Assembly (NCBI GenBank): GCA_017465545.1
Contig: JAFTVY010000009.1
Location: 1-56,442 of the forward strand
Direction: 5' to 3'
Length of the DNA: 56,442 nucleotides
Origin: Ruminiclostridium sp.
GTDB lineage: Bacteria; Bacillota; Clostridia; Oscillospirales; Ruminococcaceae
This document shows, one piece after another, positions 42,217 through 50,555 of this stretch (its first letter is position 1; every line of letters begins with the position of its first letter). The notes under the pieces were generated by a model. That model was not told the DNA's origin and searched no databases. It saw only the letters and a list, made by a program, of their open reading frames with translations. Made by a program: the position numbers and the translations under genes.

Positions 42217-43992
42217 TTAATTCACCGTTCTGTCGTCTACGTATCCTTCCGGCATTTTCACATTTTTCTTGATTTCCAGCTTATCGTAGTACATATCCTT
42301 ATCTGCACGGGCGAATACGTCCGTATAGGTTTCGTGTGTATCTGTACCTCCGAACTCTGAATATCCTATAGCTACGTGAAGTCCCAGCTCATATCTTGTA
42401 GAGCCTTCGTTGAACCTTGCAACAGCCGCCTTGAATTTAGTCTTCAGCGTTTCGCATACGCCCTTTTCAGGATTGAGGATAACACATACGAATTCGTCGC
42501 CGCCGATACGGAATATTTCATAATCGGCAAAGACGCTGTGAATCAGCTCTGATGCGTCGGAAATGAGCATATCACCGAATTCGTGACCGTGACGGTCGTT
42601 GTACATCTTGAGGTAGTTGATATCCATAACGATTACCGCATAGCCCGAACCGGGGTGCTTTGCAACTATCTCAGCTCTCTTTATCGCCTCTGCATAAGCC
42701 GCCTTGTTTCCGGCGCCCGTTGCGGCGTCTGTAAACGCCTGCTTGTTGATTTTTGCAATGAATCGTTTAAGCTCGCCTACAGTAGTTCTGAAGCTGTCTG
42801 CAAGAGTGCCTATCTCATCCTTTGACTTGCAGACGATCTCTACGTCAAGGTCGCCTGATGCGATCTGCTTTGATACCTCTGTCAGATGCTTGATGGGCTT
42901 GAAGAGGAAGGTTACAGTCTCCATAGTTATAAGGAAAGCAACGCAGAGCGCTATGAAAAGCACTACGCTTATCTGCGTCATAAGTGCGTTTCTGTCTGCT
43001 TCTATTTCCACTCTGGGAATTGTAAGTACAAGAATCATATCATTGGCAAGGCGCTGTACCGAAAGCATCTTTTCCTTGCCGTCCGTGGTAGGTGCGATGA
43101 GAATATCGTTGGACTTGGCATCCCTTAAAGTCGCCTTGTCAACACCGAAGAAGGATCTGAAATTCTCATCGGATACACCCTTGGGGTAGCTCTTGTGATA
43201 AATAAGATCCGCTCTTTCGTTACACAGATATGCAAAGCCTGATTCGTAGGCTGTGATATTGTCGATGGTTGATATAACAAGCTTCATATCGATATCCATA
43301 CCGATGACGCCGATGAAGTTTCCGTTCTTCATTACCGGCATTACGTAGGAAATTATCTGTGTGTTTTCAGCACGGTTGGTATCTATATAAGGATCTATCC
43401 ACTGTGGCTCGCTGCTCATCTTGGGTGAAAAATACCACATAGTTTCCTTTTTCACTTCAAGCTTTGTTATATCCGTCATTTTATGGGGATAGAAGCCGGG
43501 AACGGATTCGGTTTTTTCTTCCGTATCAGATTCCTCATATCCCTCCGTACCTTCGGATTCGTCCTCGTTTATATTCGGATCTCCGTTTTCGTTATATACA
43601 AGGAGACATCCTTCAAGAGGAAATTCATATTCAGGTGCGAATCTTATGTAAGCGGAAAGAGCTCCGGGTGTGTTTTCCGCCGCATTCTTCAGCAACAGCT
43701 CGATCTGAGAAACGTACTCGCCTAAAAGATATTCGTTGTAGCGGTAATCGTCAATCGCTGTAAAGGTGTTTTCTGCATGTGAATGCGCTATCTTTACCGA
43801 TTGCTCGATGCTTGTCAGCGTGGTATTTATGCTCTGGGCATTCTTTGACGCCGTCAGGGTTATTATGGATTTCGAGTTTTTATCTACGATATTTCTTGAG
43901 CTTACCAGACTGACCATACTTATCGATATGGCGGCAAGCAATACGCAGATAAACGTCATGACGACGAATTTGGTTTTGAGAGATTTTTTCAT
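42217..43992 (-). CDS. Membrane diguanylate cyclase: Cache sensor, HAMP, GGDEF
   Basis: Makes cyclic di-GMP in response to an extracellular signal. 591 residues: membrane helix 1 (about 8-30), an extracytoplasmic Cache-type sensor (about 40-330) holding an acidic Glu/Asp/Ser-rich insert (about 138-162), helix 2 (about 335-358), HAMP (about 360-412, KPIKHLTEVSKQIASGDL), and GGDEF (about 430-580). The active-site GGDEF motif is intact (about 494-498). The residues upstream do not show the RxxD inhibitory site at its usual place, so product inhibition may be weak. No EAL domain. A long leader of about 150 bases precedes it. Confidence 0.9.
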   Translation of the reverse strand: MKKSLKTKFVVMTFICVLLAAISISMVSLVSSRNIVDKNSKSIITLTASKNAQSINTTLTSIEQSVKIAHSHAENTFTAIDDYRYNEYLLGEYVSQIELLLKNAAENTPGALSAYIRFAPEYEFPLEGCLLVYNENGDPNINEDESEGTEGYEESDTEEKTESVPGFYPHKMTDITKLEVKKETMWYFSPKMSSEPQWIDPYIDTNRAENTQIISYVMPVMKNGNFIGVIGMDIDMKLVISTIDNITAYESGFAYLCNERADLIYHKSYPKGVSDENFRSFFGVDKATLRDAKSNDILIAPTTDGKEKMLSVQRLANDMILVLTIPRVEIEADRNALMTQISVVLFIALCVAFLITMETVTFLFKPIKHLTEVSKQIASGDLDVEIVCKSKDEIGTLADSFRTTVGELKRFIAKINKQAFTDAATGAGNKAAYAEAIKRAEIVAKHPGSGYAVIVMDINYLKMYNDRHGHEFGDMLISDASELIHSVFADYEIFRIGGDEFVCVILNPEKGVCETLKTKFKAAVARFNEGSTRYELGLHVAIGYSEFGGTDTHETYTDVFARADKDMYYDKLEIKKNVKMPEGYVDDRTVN

Positions 43993-44157
43993 TTGATTTT
44001 TTGATGCCTTCCTTACTGTCTGATTACAGCGTTTTCCGTATCCGCTGAATCTCTTGTCTTGATTTTTTCTTTTTGTTTATATTCCGTTACGTCAGTACAA
44101 CCCTCTTTCCGAAAGGGTATAAAGACACTATTCTCTTATTCTATAATATACATAAGT

Positions 44158-44186
44158 ATTTTAGCACATAATCTAAAAAAAATCAA
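44158..44186 (-). promoter_or_regulatory. Promoter of the diguanylate cyclase gene
   Basis: On the minus strand TTGATT (44181-44186), a 17-base spacer and TAAAAT (44158-44163), about 165 bases before the cyclase start. Confidence 0.65.
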
Positions 44187-44276
44187 TAGTTTTTTTGAGT
44201 AATTTATAAATTATTTCACTTATTAAATATCTTTTGCAATAATCTGCATATTTTCCCTTAATTTCTCGTTTTTATG

Positions 44277-44306
44277 TTGATTTTTTCTTATGTACTATGA
44301 TATAAT
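44277..44306 (+). promoter_or_regulatory. Promoter of the DUF4230 pair
   Basis: TTGATT (44277-44282), an 18-base spacer and a perfect TATAAT (44301-44306), about 50 bases before the TTG start at 44355. Confidence 0.65.
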
Positions 44307-44354
44307 GAATTTGTAGATATTTGTCGAAAACTTTTCTAAAAGGAGGTAGTACCC

Positions 44355-44993
44355 TTGGAGAATAACAACAATAATAACGGCAGAACCAGAATCATTTTTT
44401 CCGGCAAGGCTATAGTAACCTTTACAGTTATAATCATTCTTGTGACTGTTGCTGTGGTGCTTGCGATAATATCCTCAGAAAAAAAGCCTGAAGAACCCAA
44501 AAAGGAAGTCATAACCGAGGTAATGCTTCAGGAGGTTATCGACGTCAGCGAGCTTTCTACCTTCGAGGCGGTCTATAACGGCGTAGCCAAGGTGTATAAC
44601 AAGCAAAAGCCGATAGAAATAGACTATTACGTAAGCTATTGCTCCAAGATAAAGGCAGGTATCGATTTTGAAAACGTCGATATATCAGTAGATAACGAAG
44701 AAAAGAAAATCACAGCCACACTCCCCGAGGTTACTATTACCGACGTGACTGTTGATATCACTACACTTGACTACATATTCCAGAATGCCGCCGCCAACAA
44801 TTCCTCCGTGGCAGAGGAGGCGTATAAGGCCTGCATCGAAGACGCCACCGTTGAAAGCAGAAGACAAAGGGATATATATACCTTCGCACAGCAGAATGCA
44901 GAAAACGTTATAAAGGCGCTTATAACCCCCTTTGTAAGTCAGATAGACGATGAATATACCCTTGAAATAATTATACCGGAGGTGGAGGAATGA
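44355..44993 (+). CDS. Membrane-anchored DUF4230-like protein
   Basis: 212 residues of unknown function. A short Asn-rich cytoplasmic head, one membrane helix (about residues 18-41) and an extracytoplasmic domain. The pattern in it fits DUF4230: LSTFEAVYNGVAKVYN (about 68-83), a YYVSYCSKIKAGIDF segment (about 92-106), alternating strands with ITATLPEVTITDV (about 118-130), then a helical region and a final strand. The TTG start lies 8 bases after AGGAGG. The stop overlaps the next start by 4 bases (ATGA). The next gene is a lipoprotein paralogue, so the pair may act together at the membrane surface. Confidence 0.7.
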   Translation: MENNNNNNGRTRIIFSGKAIVTFTVIIILVTVAVVLAIISSEKKPEEPKKEVITEVMLQEVIDVSELSTFEAVYNGVAKVYNKQKPIEIDYYVSYCSKIKAGIDFENVDISVDNEEKKITATLPEVTITDVTVDITTLDYIFQNAAANNSSVAEEAYKACIEDATVESRRQRDIYTFAQQNAENVIKALITPFVSQIDDEYTLEIIIPEVEE

Positions 44994-45634
44994 AAAAGAT
45001 AATTGCCTTAGCGTTAGCCTTAGCAACGTGCTTTTTACTTACCTCCTGCAGTCAGGAAAACGAAAGCTCCGTACCCGAAAAAATTCCCGAACCCGAAATC
45101 ACCAAGATGAGATCCATCTGTGAGCTTGCTACAATGGAATGCTATTATCACAACGTAGCAAAGTTCTATGAAGAAAAGGCAGAATCCTTCCTGTGGTTTA
45201 CAAAGGACAAGCACTTCTGGATAGAATATTCAGGCGTTGTAACTATAGGCATAGACGCTTCTCTTGTTAACGTAATGGTGGAGGATGAAAAGGTAACTAT
45301 CACTATGCCCCCTGCAAAGGTGCTTGGCTGTAAGGTGGACGAAACCACCCTCAATGACAGGTCTGTAATTGTGGCAAACGGCTCTGCGGCAGTAACGGCA
45401 GAGGATCAGACTGCCGCCTTCAAGGAGGCTCAGAAGGAAATGCAGAACGTAGCGTCCAACGATATGATGCTTTTAAAGAACGCCCAGCAGAGAGCTCAGA
45501 AGCTTATCGAGGACTACGTTGTTAATCTTGGCGAAATGGTCGGTAAGGAATATTACGTTACCTGGCTTTACGTCACCGAGGACGGCGCACAAAGTTCTGT
45601 GGATTCTGCACAGCAGACCGAATCTGCAGTATAG
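44990..45634 (+). CDS. DUF4230-like lipoprotein, paralogue of the preceding protein
   Basis: 214 residues with signal peptide and lipobox LTSC (Cys about residue 20). The mature part repeats the layout of the upstream protein: LATMECYYHNVAKFYE (about 47-62), FWIEYSGVVTIGIDASLVNV (about 75-94), VTITMPPAKVLG (about 101-112), then a helix rich in Gln/Lys (about 145-180) and a closing strand. GGAGGTGGAGG precedes the ATG, which overlaps the upstream stop. One helix-anchored and one lipid-anchored paralogue side by side suggest duplication. Function unknown. Confidence 0.7.
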   Translation: MKKIIALALALATCFLLTSCSQENESSVPEKIPEPEITKMRSICELATMECYYHNVAKFYEEKAESFLWFTKDKHFWIEYSGVVTIGIDASLVNVMVEDEKVTITMPPAKVLGCKVDETTLNDRSVIVANGSAAVTAEDQTAAFKEAQKEMQNVASNDMMLLKNAQQRAQKLIEDYVVNLGEMVGKEYYVTWLYVTEDGAQSSVDSAQQTESAV

Positions 45635-45656
45635 AGCATTTAGGAATATCACGACT

Positions 45657-45685
45657 AAGCCCTCAGGTATTCCCTGTGGGCTTTT
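45657..45685 (+). terminator. Terminator after the DUF4230 pair
   Basis: AAGCCC/GGGCTT and CAGG/CCTG arms with one T-T mismatch, 5-base loop, then TTTTT. It lies 17 bases before the phosphoesterase start, whose AAGGAG follows directly. Confidence 0.75.
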
Positions 45686-45702
45686 TAAGTAAGGAGAATG
45701 CA

Positions 45703-46542
45703 ATGAAGGTAGCTTTTTTATCGGACGTTCACAGTAATTATCACGCTCTTATGTCCTGCTATCAGTACATAGAAAAGAACAGAATAGACTACGTATGTTA
45801 TCTTGGGGACTATATTTCGGATCTTCCTTATCCCGTAAGAACTCTTGAAGCAATAAAGGAGTTCGCAGGAAATCATACCTGCTTTTATATAAAGGGTAAC
45901 AGAGAAGAGTATATGGAAAATGCCTTTAAAAACAACCTGCTCTTCAAAAAGGGAAGTCAGCAGGGTTCTCTTTTATACACCTTTGAAAACCTTCGTAATG
46001 AGGATATAGCATGGTTTACGTCCTTGCCCGTTTCAAGCGAGGTGACCATAGGAGATTATGCAACCTTTGGTATCAGTCACGGAGGATATGACAATTCAAG
46101 AGATATTATAACGATTTGCGATAACACCGCCTATAATTTTATAAAAAAGCAAAGGACACGGCTTCACGTACTTGGACATAGCCATAAACCCTTCTTGTAT
46201 ATGAGGGACGGGAAAATACTTCTTAATCCCGGTTCTGTAGGAGTACCCGTCAGCGGCAGAACAAGGGCGCAGATGGCAGTTGTCTCGTTTTATTCAGATA
46301 CGATAATGCCCGAACTTGTCGAGCTGTCCTACGATACTGAAGCCGCTGTAAGAGAATTTTATGAAAGCGGACTTTTAGAATACGCAGACGTCTGGGCAAG
46401 GACGATTATTGCGATACTAAAAACGGGAGAGCATTACAACGAGCAATGTATACAGCTTGTGAAGAAATTGTCCGGGCAGAGCGGCAGGGATTTTTCTGAC
46501 GAAGAGCTGTGGCAGAATGCCGCCAAAATGCTCGGTATATAG
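45703..46542 (+). CDS. Calcineurin-like metallophosphoesterase, YfcE-type
   Basis: 279 residues. Metal-site motifs in order: FLSDVHSNYHAL (about residues 5-16), YLGDYISD (about 39-46), IKGNREEY (about 66-73), a GISHGGYDN (about 125-133), LGHSHKPF (about 163-170) and LNPGSVGVP (about 179-187). These predict a two-metal phosphodiesterase or phosphatase with a C-terminal helical extension of about 70 residues. The ATG at 45703 follows AAGGAG by 6 bases; a TTG at 45676 overlaps the terminator. It is stand-alone and convergent with the next gene (2-base gap). Substrate unknown. Confidence 0.82.
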   Translation: MKVAFLSDVHSNYHALMSCYQYIEKNRIDYVCYLGDYISDLPYPVRTLEAIKEFAGNHTCFYIKGNREEYMENAFKNNLLFKKGSQQGSLLYTFENLRNEDIAWFTSLPVSSEVTIGDYATFGISHGGYDNSRDIITICDNTAYNFIKKQRTRLHVLGHSHKPFLYMRDGKILLNPGSVGVPVSGRTRAQMAVVSFYSDTIMPELVELSYDTEAAVREFYESGLLEYADVWARTIIAILKTGEHYNEQCIQLVKKLSGQSGRDFSDEELWQNAAKMLGI

Positions 46543-46544
46543 TT

Positions 46545-46868
46545 TTATTGCTCTATCCTTCCTCCGCAGTCTAAAATAAACCTTCCAAGCTCCTCCGAGT
46601 TTTCGGGGGAGCATTTTATTTCCAGCAATGCACGGCTTACCTTATTAACGTCGTCGCTGGTGGCGTTTTCAGGAAAAACGGGACAGAAGATTCCCGAAAA
46701 ACAGATTGTATTTGCCGTCATATTCGGAACTACCGTGCAGTAGCTGTAATACCCGGAGGTATCGTACAGCGTAGTTATATCGCTGTAGGCCTGAGGAAAA
46801 TTCTCGTTTATGCAGGATGAAACGTATTCCGCTCTTTCAATACTGTCAAAGCTTGCTTTTATCTTCAT
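46545..46868 (-). CDS. Hypothetical 107-residue protein
   Basis: Not recognised. Pattern MKIKASFDSIERAEYVSSCI then a Tyr-rich region (Y47, Y51, Y52, Y54 area) and a C-terminal helix with GRFILDCGGRIEQ. Small and mixed alpha/beta; it resembles short ferredoxin-like or stress-protein folds by pattern only. AAAAGGAG lies 9 bases before the ATG, so it is probably translated. Its end is 2 bases from the convergent phosphoesterase end, with no hairpin between them. Confidence 0.6.
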   Translation of the reverse strand: MKIKASFDSIERAEYVSSCINENFPQAYSDITTLYDTSGYYSYCTVVPNMTANTICFSGIFCPVFPENATSDDVNKVSRALLEIKCSPENSEELGRFILDCGGRIEQ

Positions 46869-46953
46869 TTTGAAAAACTCCTTTTGTTTTTATTATCTGC
46901 CGTCACAATATTTTAAATCCTGATAATTTTTTCATAAAATTATATCCTAAACA

Positions 46954-46982
46954 TTGAAAAAAAGTATAAAATGTGGTACAAT
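46954..46982 (+). promoter_or_regulatory. Promoter of the DUF951-prfA operon
   Basis: TTGAAA (46954-46959), a 17-base spacer and TACAAT (46977-46982), about 38 bases before the DUF951 start. Confidence 0.75.
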
Positions 46983-47019
46983 AATAAGGAATATGATTAA
47001 TTAGACGGGAGATGAAACT

Positions 47020-47229
47020 ATGGATATAAAGGTAGGCGACGTTCTTACTATGAAAAAGGAGCATCCCTGCGGTAGCAAGGAAATGATGGTGCTACGTATA
47101 GGTGCTGATTTCAAGCTCAGGTGCATGGGCTGTGGAAGAGAGTTTATGACGCCCCGTTCAAAATGTGAGAAGAAGATAAAATCCATAGCTTCAGCTAATA
47201 TACAGACAGAGGAGAAGGAAAATGCTTGA
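47020..47229 (+). CDS. DUF951 family protein
   Basis: 69 residues. Matches the DUF951 pattern: DIKVGDVLTMKKEHPCG, then VLRIGADFKLRCMGCGREF with a C-x2-C, suggesting a small metal-binding protein. Its C-terminal end overlaps the prfA start by 8 bases, so translation is coupled. GGGAGA lies before the ATG. DUF951 often sits near chromosome-partition or ribosomal genes; its function is not established. Confidence 0.8.
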   Translation: MDIKVGDVLTMKKEHPCGSKEMMVLRIGADFKLRCMGCGREFMTPRSKCEKKIKSIASANIQTEEKENA

Positions 47230-48298
47230 CAAATTAAAGGGTATGGAAAAGCGCTTCGACGAGATAAACGAGCGCCTTACCGATATAAACGTCATAAACG
47301 ATCAGGAGCAGTACAAGAACCTTATGAAGGAGCTTAAAAACCTGACTCCCATAATTGATAAGTACAGAGAATACAAGGCGGCAAGCGACGATTTTGAAGA
47401 AGCAAAGGCTATGCTTGACGAGGGCGGACTTGATAAGGATTTCAAGGAAATGGTGCAGGCACAGTACGAAGAAAATAAGGCACTCCTTGAGCAGTACACC
47501 GACGAACTTAAAATTCTTCTTTTACCTAAGGATCCCGACGATGACAAGAATGTTATTATAGAGATACGTGGTGGTGCAGGCGGCGAAGAGGCGGCACTCT
47601 TTGCAAACTCCCTTTACAGAATGTACACCATGTACGCACAGCTCAAGGGCTGGAAGCTGGAGGTCATAAACTCAAACCCTACCGAGCTTGGCGGCTATAA
47701 GGAAATCAGCTTTTCCGTCGAGGGTGATGGTGCTTATGCAAAGCTGAAGTACGAAAGCGGAGTTCACAGAGTTCAGCGAGTTCCCGAAACCGAAACCCAG
47801 GGACGTATTCACACCTCTACGATTACGGTAGCGGTACTCCCCGAAGTAGAAGAGGTGGACGTTGAAATAAATCCCGCAGATTTAGAATTCCAGACCTACC
47901 GTTCCAGTGGCGCAGGCGGTCAGCATATCAACAAGACCGAATCCGCAATCCGTATCATTCATCACCCCACAGGCGTGGTGGTAGAATGTCAGGAGGAACG
48001 AAGCCAGCACAAGAACAAGGACAAGGCTATGAAGATGCTCTACAGTAAGCTTTACGAAGCAAAGCTGAACGAGCAGACAAGCAAGATTGCGCGTGAAAGA
48101 AAAATTCAGGTTGGTACAGGCGACCGTTCCGAAAGAATAAGAACCTACAACTACCCTCAGAGCCGTGTAACAGACCACAGAATAGGACTTACGTTATACA
48201 AGCTTGAAGCAATGCTGAACGGTGACTGCGACGAGGTATTCGAGGCACTGGCTATAGCTGACAGAGCGGCAAAGCTTGCGGCAAGTAATGAAAATTAA
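47222..48298 (+). CDS. prfA: Peptide chain release factor 1
   Basis: Reads UAA and UAG and releases the peptide. 358 residues. The universal GGQ catalytic motif lies in RSSGAGGQHINKTESA (about residues 224-239), the recognition domain lies before it, and the C-terminal RTYNYPQSRVTDHR segment (about 310-323) identifies RF1. The coiled N-terminal domain carries the EEAALFANSLYRMY helix (about 123-136). Overlaps DUF951. No programmed frameshift is expected for RF1. The methyltransferase gene prmC is not adjacent here. Confidence 0.96.
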   Translation: MLDKLKGMEKRFDEINERLTDINVINDQEQYKNLMKELKNLTPIIDKYREYKAASDDFEEAKAMLDEGGLDKDFKEMVQAQYEENKALLEQYTDELKILLLPKDPDDDKNVIIEIRGGAGGEEAALFANSLYRMYTMYAQLKGWKLEVINSNPTELGGYKEISFSVEGDGAYAKLKYESGVHRVQRVPETETQGRIHTSTITVAVLPEVEEVDVEINPADLEFQTYRSSGAGGQHINKTESAIRIIHHPTGVVVECQEERSQHKNKDKAMKMLYSKLYEAKLNEQTSKIARERKIQVGTGDRSERIRTYNYPQSRVTDHRIGLTLYKLEAMLNGDCDEVFEALAIADRAAKLAASNEN

Positions 48299-48307
48299 GG
48301 TGATATA

Positions 48308-49321
48308 TTGGAAACAGAAGTTTTAAAGCCGTCAATCGAGGTATTAAAAAAGGCGGCAGAGCTTATAAAAAGAGGCGAGGTAGTGGGCATCCCCACAGAG
48401 ACCGTATACGGTCTTGCGGCAAACGCCTATGACAGTAAGGCTTGCGCAAAGATTTTCGAAGCCAAGGGCAGACCGCAGGATAATCCGCTGATAATCCATA
48501 TCAGCAGTCTTGATATGCTCCGCAATTCGGTAAGAGAGATACCGCCTTTAGCACTCACCCTTGCAGATAATTTCTGGAGCGGACCGCTGACTATGATTTT
48601 CCCGAAAAAGGATATAGTACCCGATACTACAAGCGGCGGACTGGATACAGTCGCAGTCCGTATGCCTGATAATGAGGATACGCTGAATCTGATAGAAATG
48701 TGCGGATTTCCTTTAGCCGCTCCCTCGGCAAACCTTTCAGGCAGTCCCAGTCCAACGTCGGCAGACCACGTCTATAACGATATGAAGGGCAGAATCCCCC
48801 TCATAATAGACGGTGGCGAATGTGAAAAGGGAGTAGAAAGCACAGTTATCTGCTTTACCGATAATGGCACGGCAGTAAAGATACTCCGTCCCGGCGCAGT
48901 TACGGAAGAGATGTTAAGTCAGTTCTGCAAGGTCGAAACGGATAAGAACGTATTTGCAAAGCCGCAGGAAAACGAAAAGGTCATTTCTCCCGGTGTAAAG
49001 TATAAGCACTATTCTCCGAAGGCTGAAATAATAATAATTGAAACAGATGACGAAAAGGCTCTGGCGGAATTTCTGAACAGTAAAAAGCAAGAAAACGTCT
49101 ACGGCGTCATTTTCGGCAACGAGCAGGGTATAGAGATAAATACCTTAAGCTACGGCATTACCGCCGAGGAGCAGGCTCATAATCTTTTCGCACTCCTTCG
49201 TCGTACCGACGAGCTTGGAGTAAAGACTGCCTACGTCCGCTGTCCCGAAAAAAACGGAGTAGGTACGGCAGTCTTTAACAGACTGCTTCGTGCGGCGGCA
49301 TTCAATATCATAAAAATTTAA
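48308..49321 (+). CDS. tsaC: Threonylcarbamoyl-AMP synthase, Sua5 long form
   Basis: Makes threonylcarbamoyl-AMP for the t6A modification of tRNAs reading ANN codons. 337 residues: YrdC domain with VGIPTETVYGLAANAYD (about residues 24-40), the KGRPQDNPLI loop (about 54-63), APSANLSGSPSPTS (about 138-151), followed by the Sua5 C-terminal domain with SPGVKYKHYSPKAE (about 225-238). TTG start at 48308 with AAGGTGA about 6 bases upstream, 9 bases after prfA. The prfA-tsaC link is common in Bacillota. Confidence 0.94.
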   Translation: METEVLKPSIEVLKKAAELIKRGEVVGIPTETVYGLAANAYDSKACAKIFEAKGRPQDNPLIIHISSLDMLRNSVREIPPLALTLADNFWSGPLTMIFPKKDIVPDTTSGGLDTVAVRMPDNEDTLNLIEMCGFPLAAPSANLSGSPSPTSADHVYNDMKGRIPLIIDGGECEKGVESTVICFTDNGTAVKILRPGAVTEEMLSQFCKVETDKNVFAKPQENEKVISPGVKYKHYSPKAEIIIIETDDEKALAEFLNSKKQENVYGVIFGNEQGIEINTLSYGITAEEQAHNLFALLRRTDELGVKTAYVRCPEKNGVGTAVFNRLLRAAAFNIIKI

Positions 49322-49336
49322 AATGGTGATATTCTG

Positions 49337-49930
49337 ATGAAAAAGAAGATATACGGACTTACGGGCATGTCAGGCGCAGGTAAGACTACGGTTAGTGGCG
49401 TCTTTAAAGACTGCGGCTTTGAAGTGATAAACTGCGACAAGGTGGCAAGAGAGGTTACCGAAAAGGGAACAGCCTGCCTTAATGAAATTGCCAAAAAATT
49501 TGACGGGGTAGTAAATCCCGACGGCACCCTTGACAGAAAAAAGCTGGGCAGTATTGTTTTTAATGATAGCAATCAGCTGAAGCTTCTTAACGATACGATA
49601 TACCCTTATATAACCTACCGTGTTATAAAATGCATAGAAAAAGCGGATGGTGAATATATTTTGCTTGACGCACCGACACTATTTGAAAGCGGTATAGATT
49701 TTATCTGCGACGAGGTTATAAGCGTCGTATGCGACAGAGAAAAATCGATAGAGCGCATAATGGCAAGGGATAATATAACCAGAGAGATGGCGCAGAGCCG
49801 TCTGTCCTCACAGTACGATAAAGACTATTACGTAAAGAAAAGCCTTTATGCTATAGAAAATAACGGCACACAGCAGGAGCTTATAAAAGCCTCCGAAAAT
49901 ATAGCTGTGCAGATAATAAGAGGTATATGA
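49337..49930 (+). CDS. coaE: Dephospho-CoA kinase
   Basis: Final step of coenzyme A synthesis. 197 residues: P-loop GLTGMSGAGKTTVS (about residues 6-19), NCDKVAREVTEKG (about 33-45), the DAPTLFESG motif (about 113-121) and a lid with RIMARDNITREMAQSRL (about 138-154). It lies 15 bases after tsaC and overlaps the lytic transglycosylase start by 4 bases (ATGA). Confidence 0.94.
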   Translation: MKKKIYGLTGMSGAGKTTVSGVFKDCGFEVINCDKVAREVTEKGTACLNEIAKKFDGVVNPDGTLDRKKLGSIVFNDSNQLKLLNDTIYPYITYRVIKCIEKADGEYILLDAPTLFESGIDFICDEVISVVCDREKSIERIMARDNITREMAQSRLSSQYDKDYYVKKSLYAIENNGTQQELIKASENIAVQIIRGI

Positions 49931-50532
49931 GCAGAAAGAGAAGAAAGAAGAAAAATACGGGTATTCTGATACTGACGATATTCATTGTAGCGGTAATAAT
50001 CATTCTTGCGGTTTTCGGCATTATCTATGGTGCAGGCAAATGGCAGAAGGAACCGCATCCGCTGAAATACGGCGAGTACGTCAGTCGCTACAGCCGTGAA
50101 GCAGGGCTTGACGAATATCTTGTCTACGCCTTTATAAAGACAGAAAGCGGCTTTGATGAAAAAGCAGAATCCTATCTTGGTGCAAGGGGACTTATGCAGA
50201 TAATGCCCGAAACCTTCGAGTGGATACGCTACAGACTTGACGAAGAGAATAACCCTGAAATAAGCTTTGACAGTATGTATGAGGCAGAAGAAAATATCCG
50301 TTACGGCTGTTATCTGCTGAAATATCTGTCGGATGAGTTCGGTGGCGGACTTACCGAAATTGCGGCGGCATATCACGCAGGAAACGGTAGCGTAAGCGCC
50401 TGGCTTGAAAATGAAGAATATTCGGAAAACGGAAAGCTTATAAAGATTCCGAATCCCGACACGGCACATTACGTGGATAAAATCAGTAAGGCTTATGAAA
50501 CCTACTGCAAATTATATACTAACGATCAATAA
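49927..50532 (+). CDS. Lytic transglycosylase, SLT type, membrane-anchored
   Basis: Cleaves peptidoglycan glycan strands. 201 residues: Lys/Arg-rich start, one membrane helix (about residues 13-37), then a Slt70-like catalytic domain with the catalytic Glu in YAFIKTESGFDEKA (about 63-76), GARGLMQIMPET (about 82-93) and AAAYHAGNGSVSAWL (about 146-160). It overlaps coaE by 4 bases, a coaE-SLT pairing seen in several Bacillota. Short, without a LysM or SH3 domain. The YunB-type gene two positions downstream also suggests wall or spore roles. Confidence 0.9.
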   Translation: MSRKRRKKKNTGILILTIFIVAVIIILAVFGIIYGAGKWQKEPHPLKYGEYVSRYSREAGLDEYLVYAFIKTESGFDEKAESYLGARGLMQIMPETFEWIRYRLDEENNPEISFDSMYEAEENIRYGCYLLKYLSDEFGGGLTEIAAAYHAGNGSVSAWLENEEYSENGKLIKIPNPDTAHYVDKISKAYETYCKLYTNDQ

Positions 50533-50555
50533 TATACGAAAGGACGATTTTCAAA

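Larger units (their letters stand above)
43993..44354. other. Divergent intergenic region between the cyclase and DUF4230 genes
   Basis: 362 bases without a gene. It holds the minus-strand cyclase promoter and about 150-base leader, in which a small CAGCG/CGCTG stem (44025-44048 region) is visible, and the plus-strand promoter at 44277-44306. AT-rich and T-tract-rich (44161-44300). No riboswitch fold was recognised. Confidence 0.6.

Noticed and set aside
43993-44150. A cyclic di-GMP riboswitch in the cyclase leader
   Set aside because: The conserved GEMM core elements were not found; only a small stem is visible.
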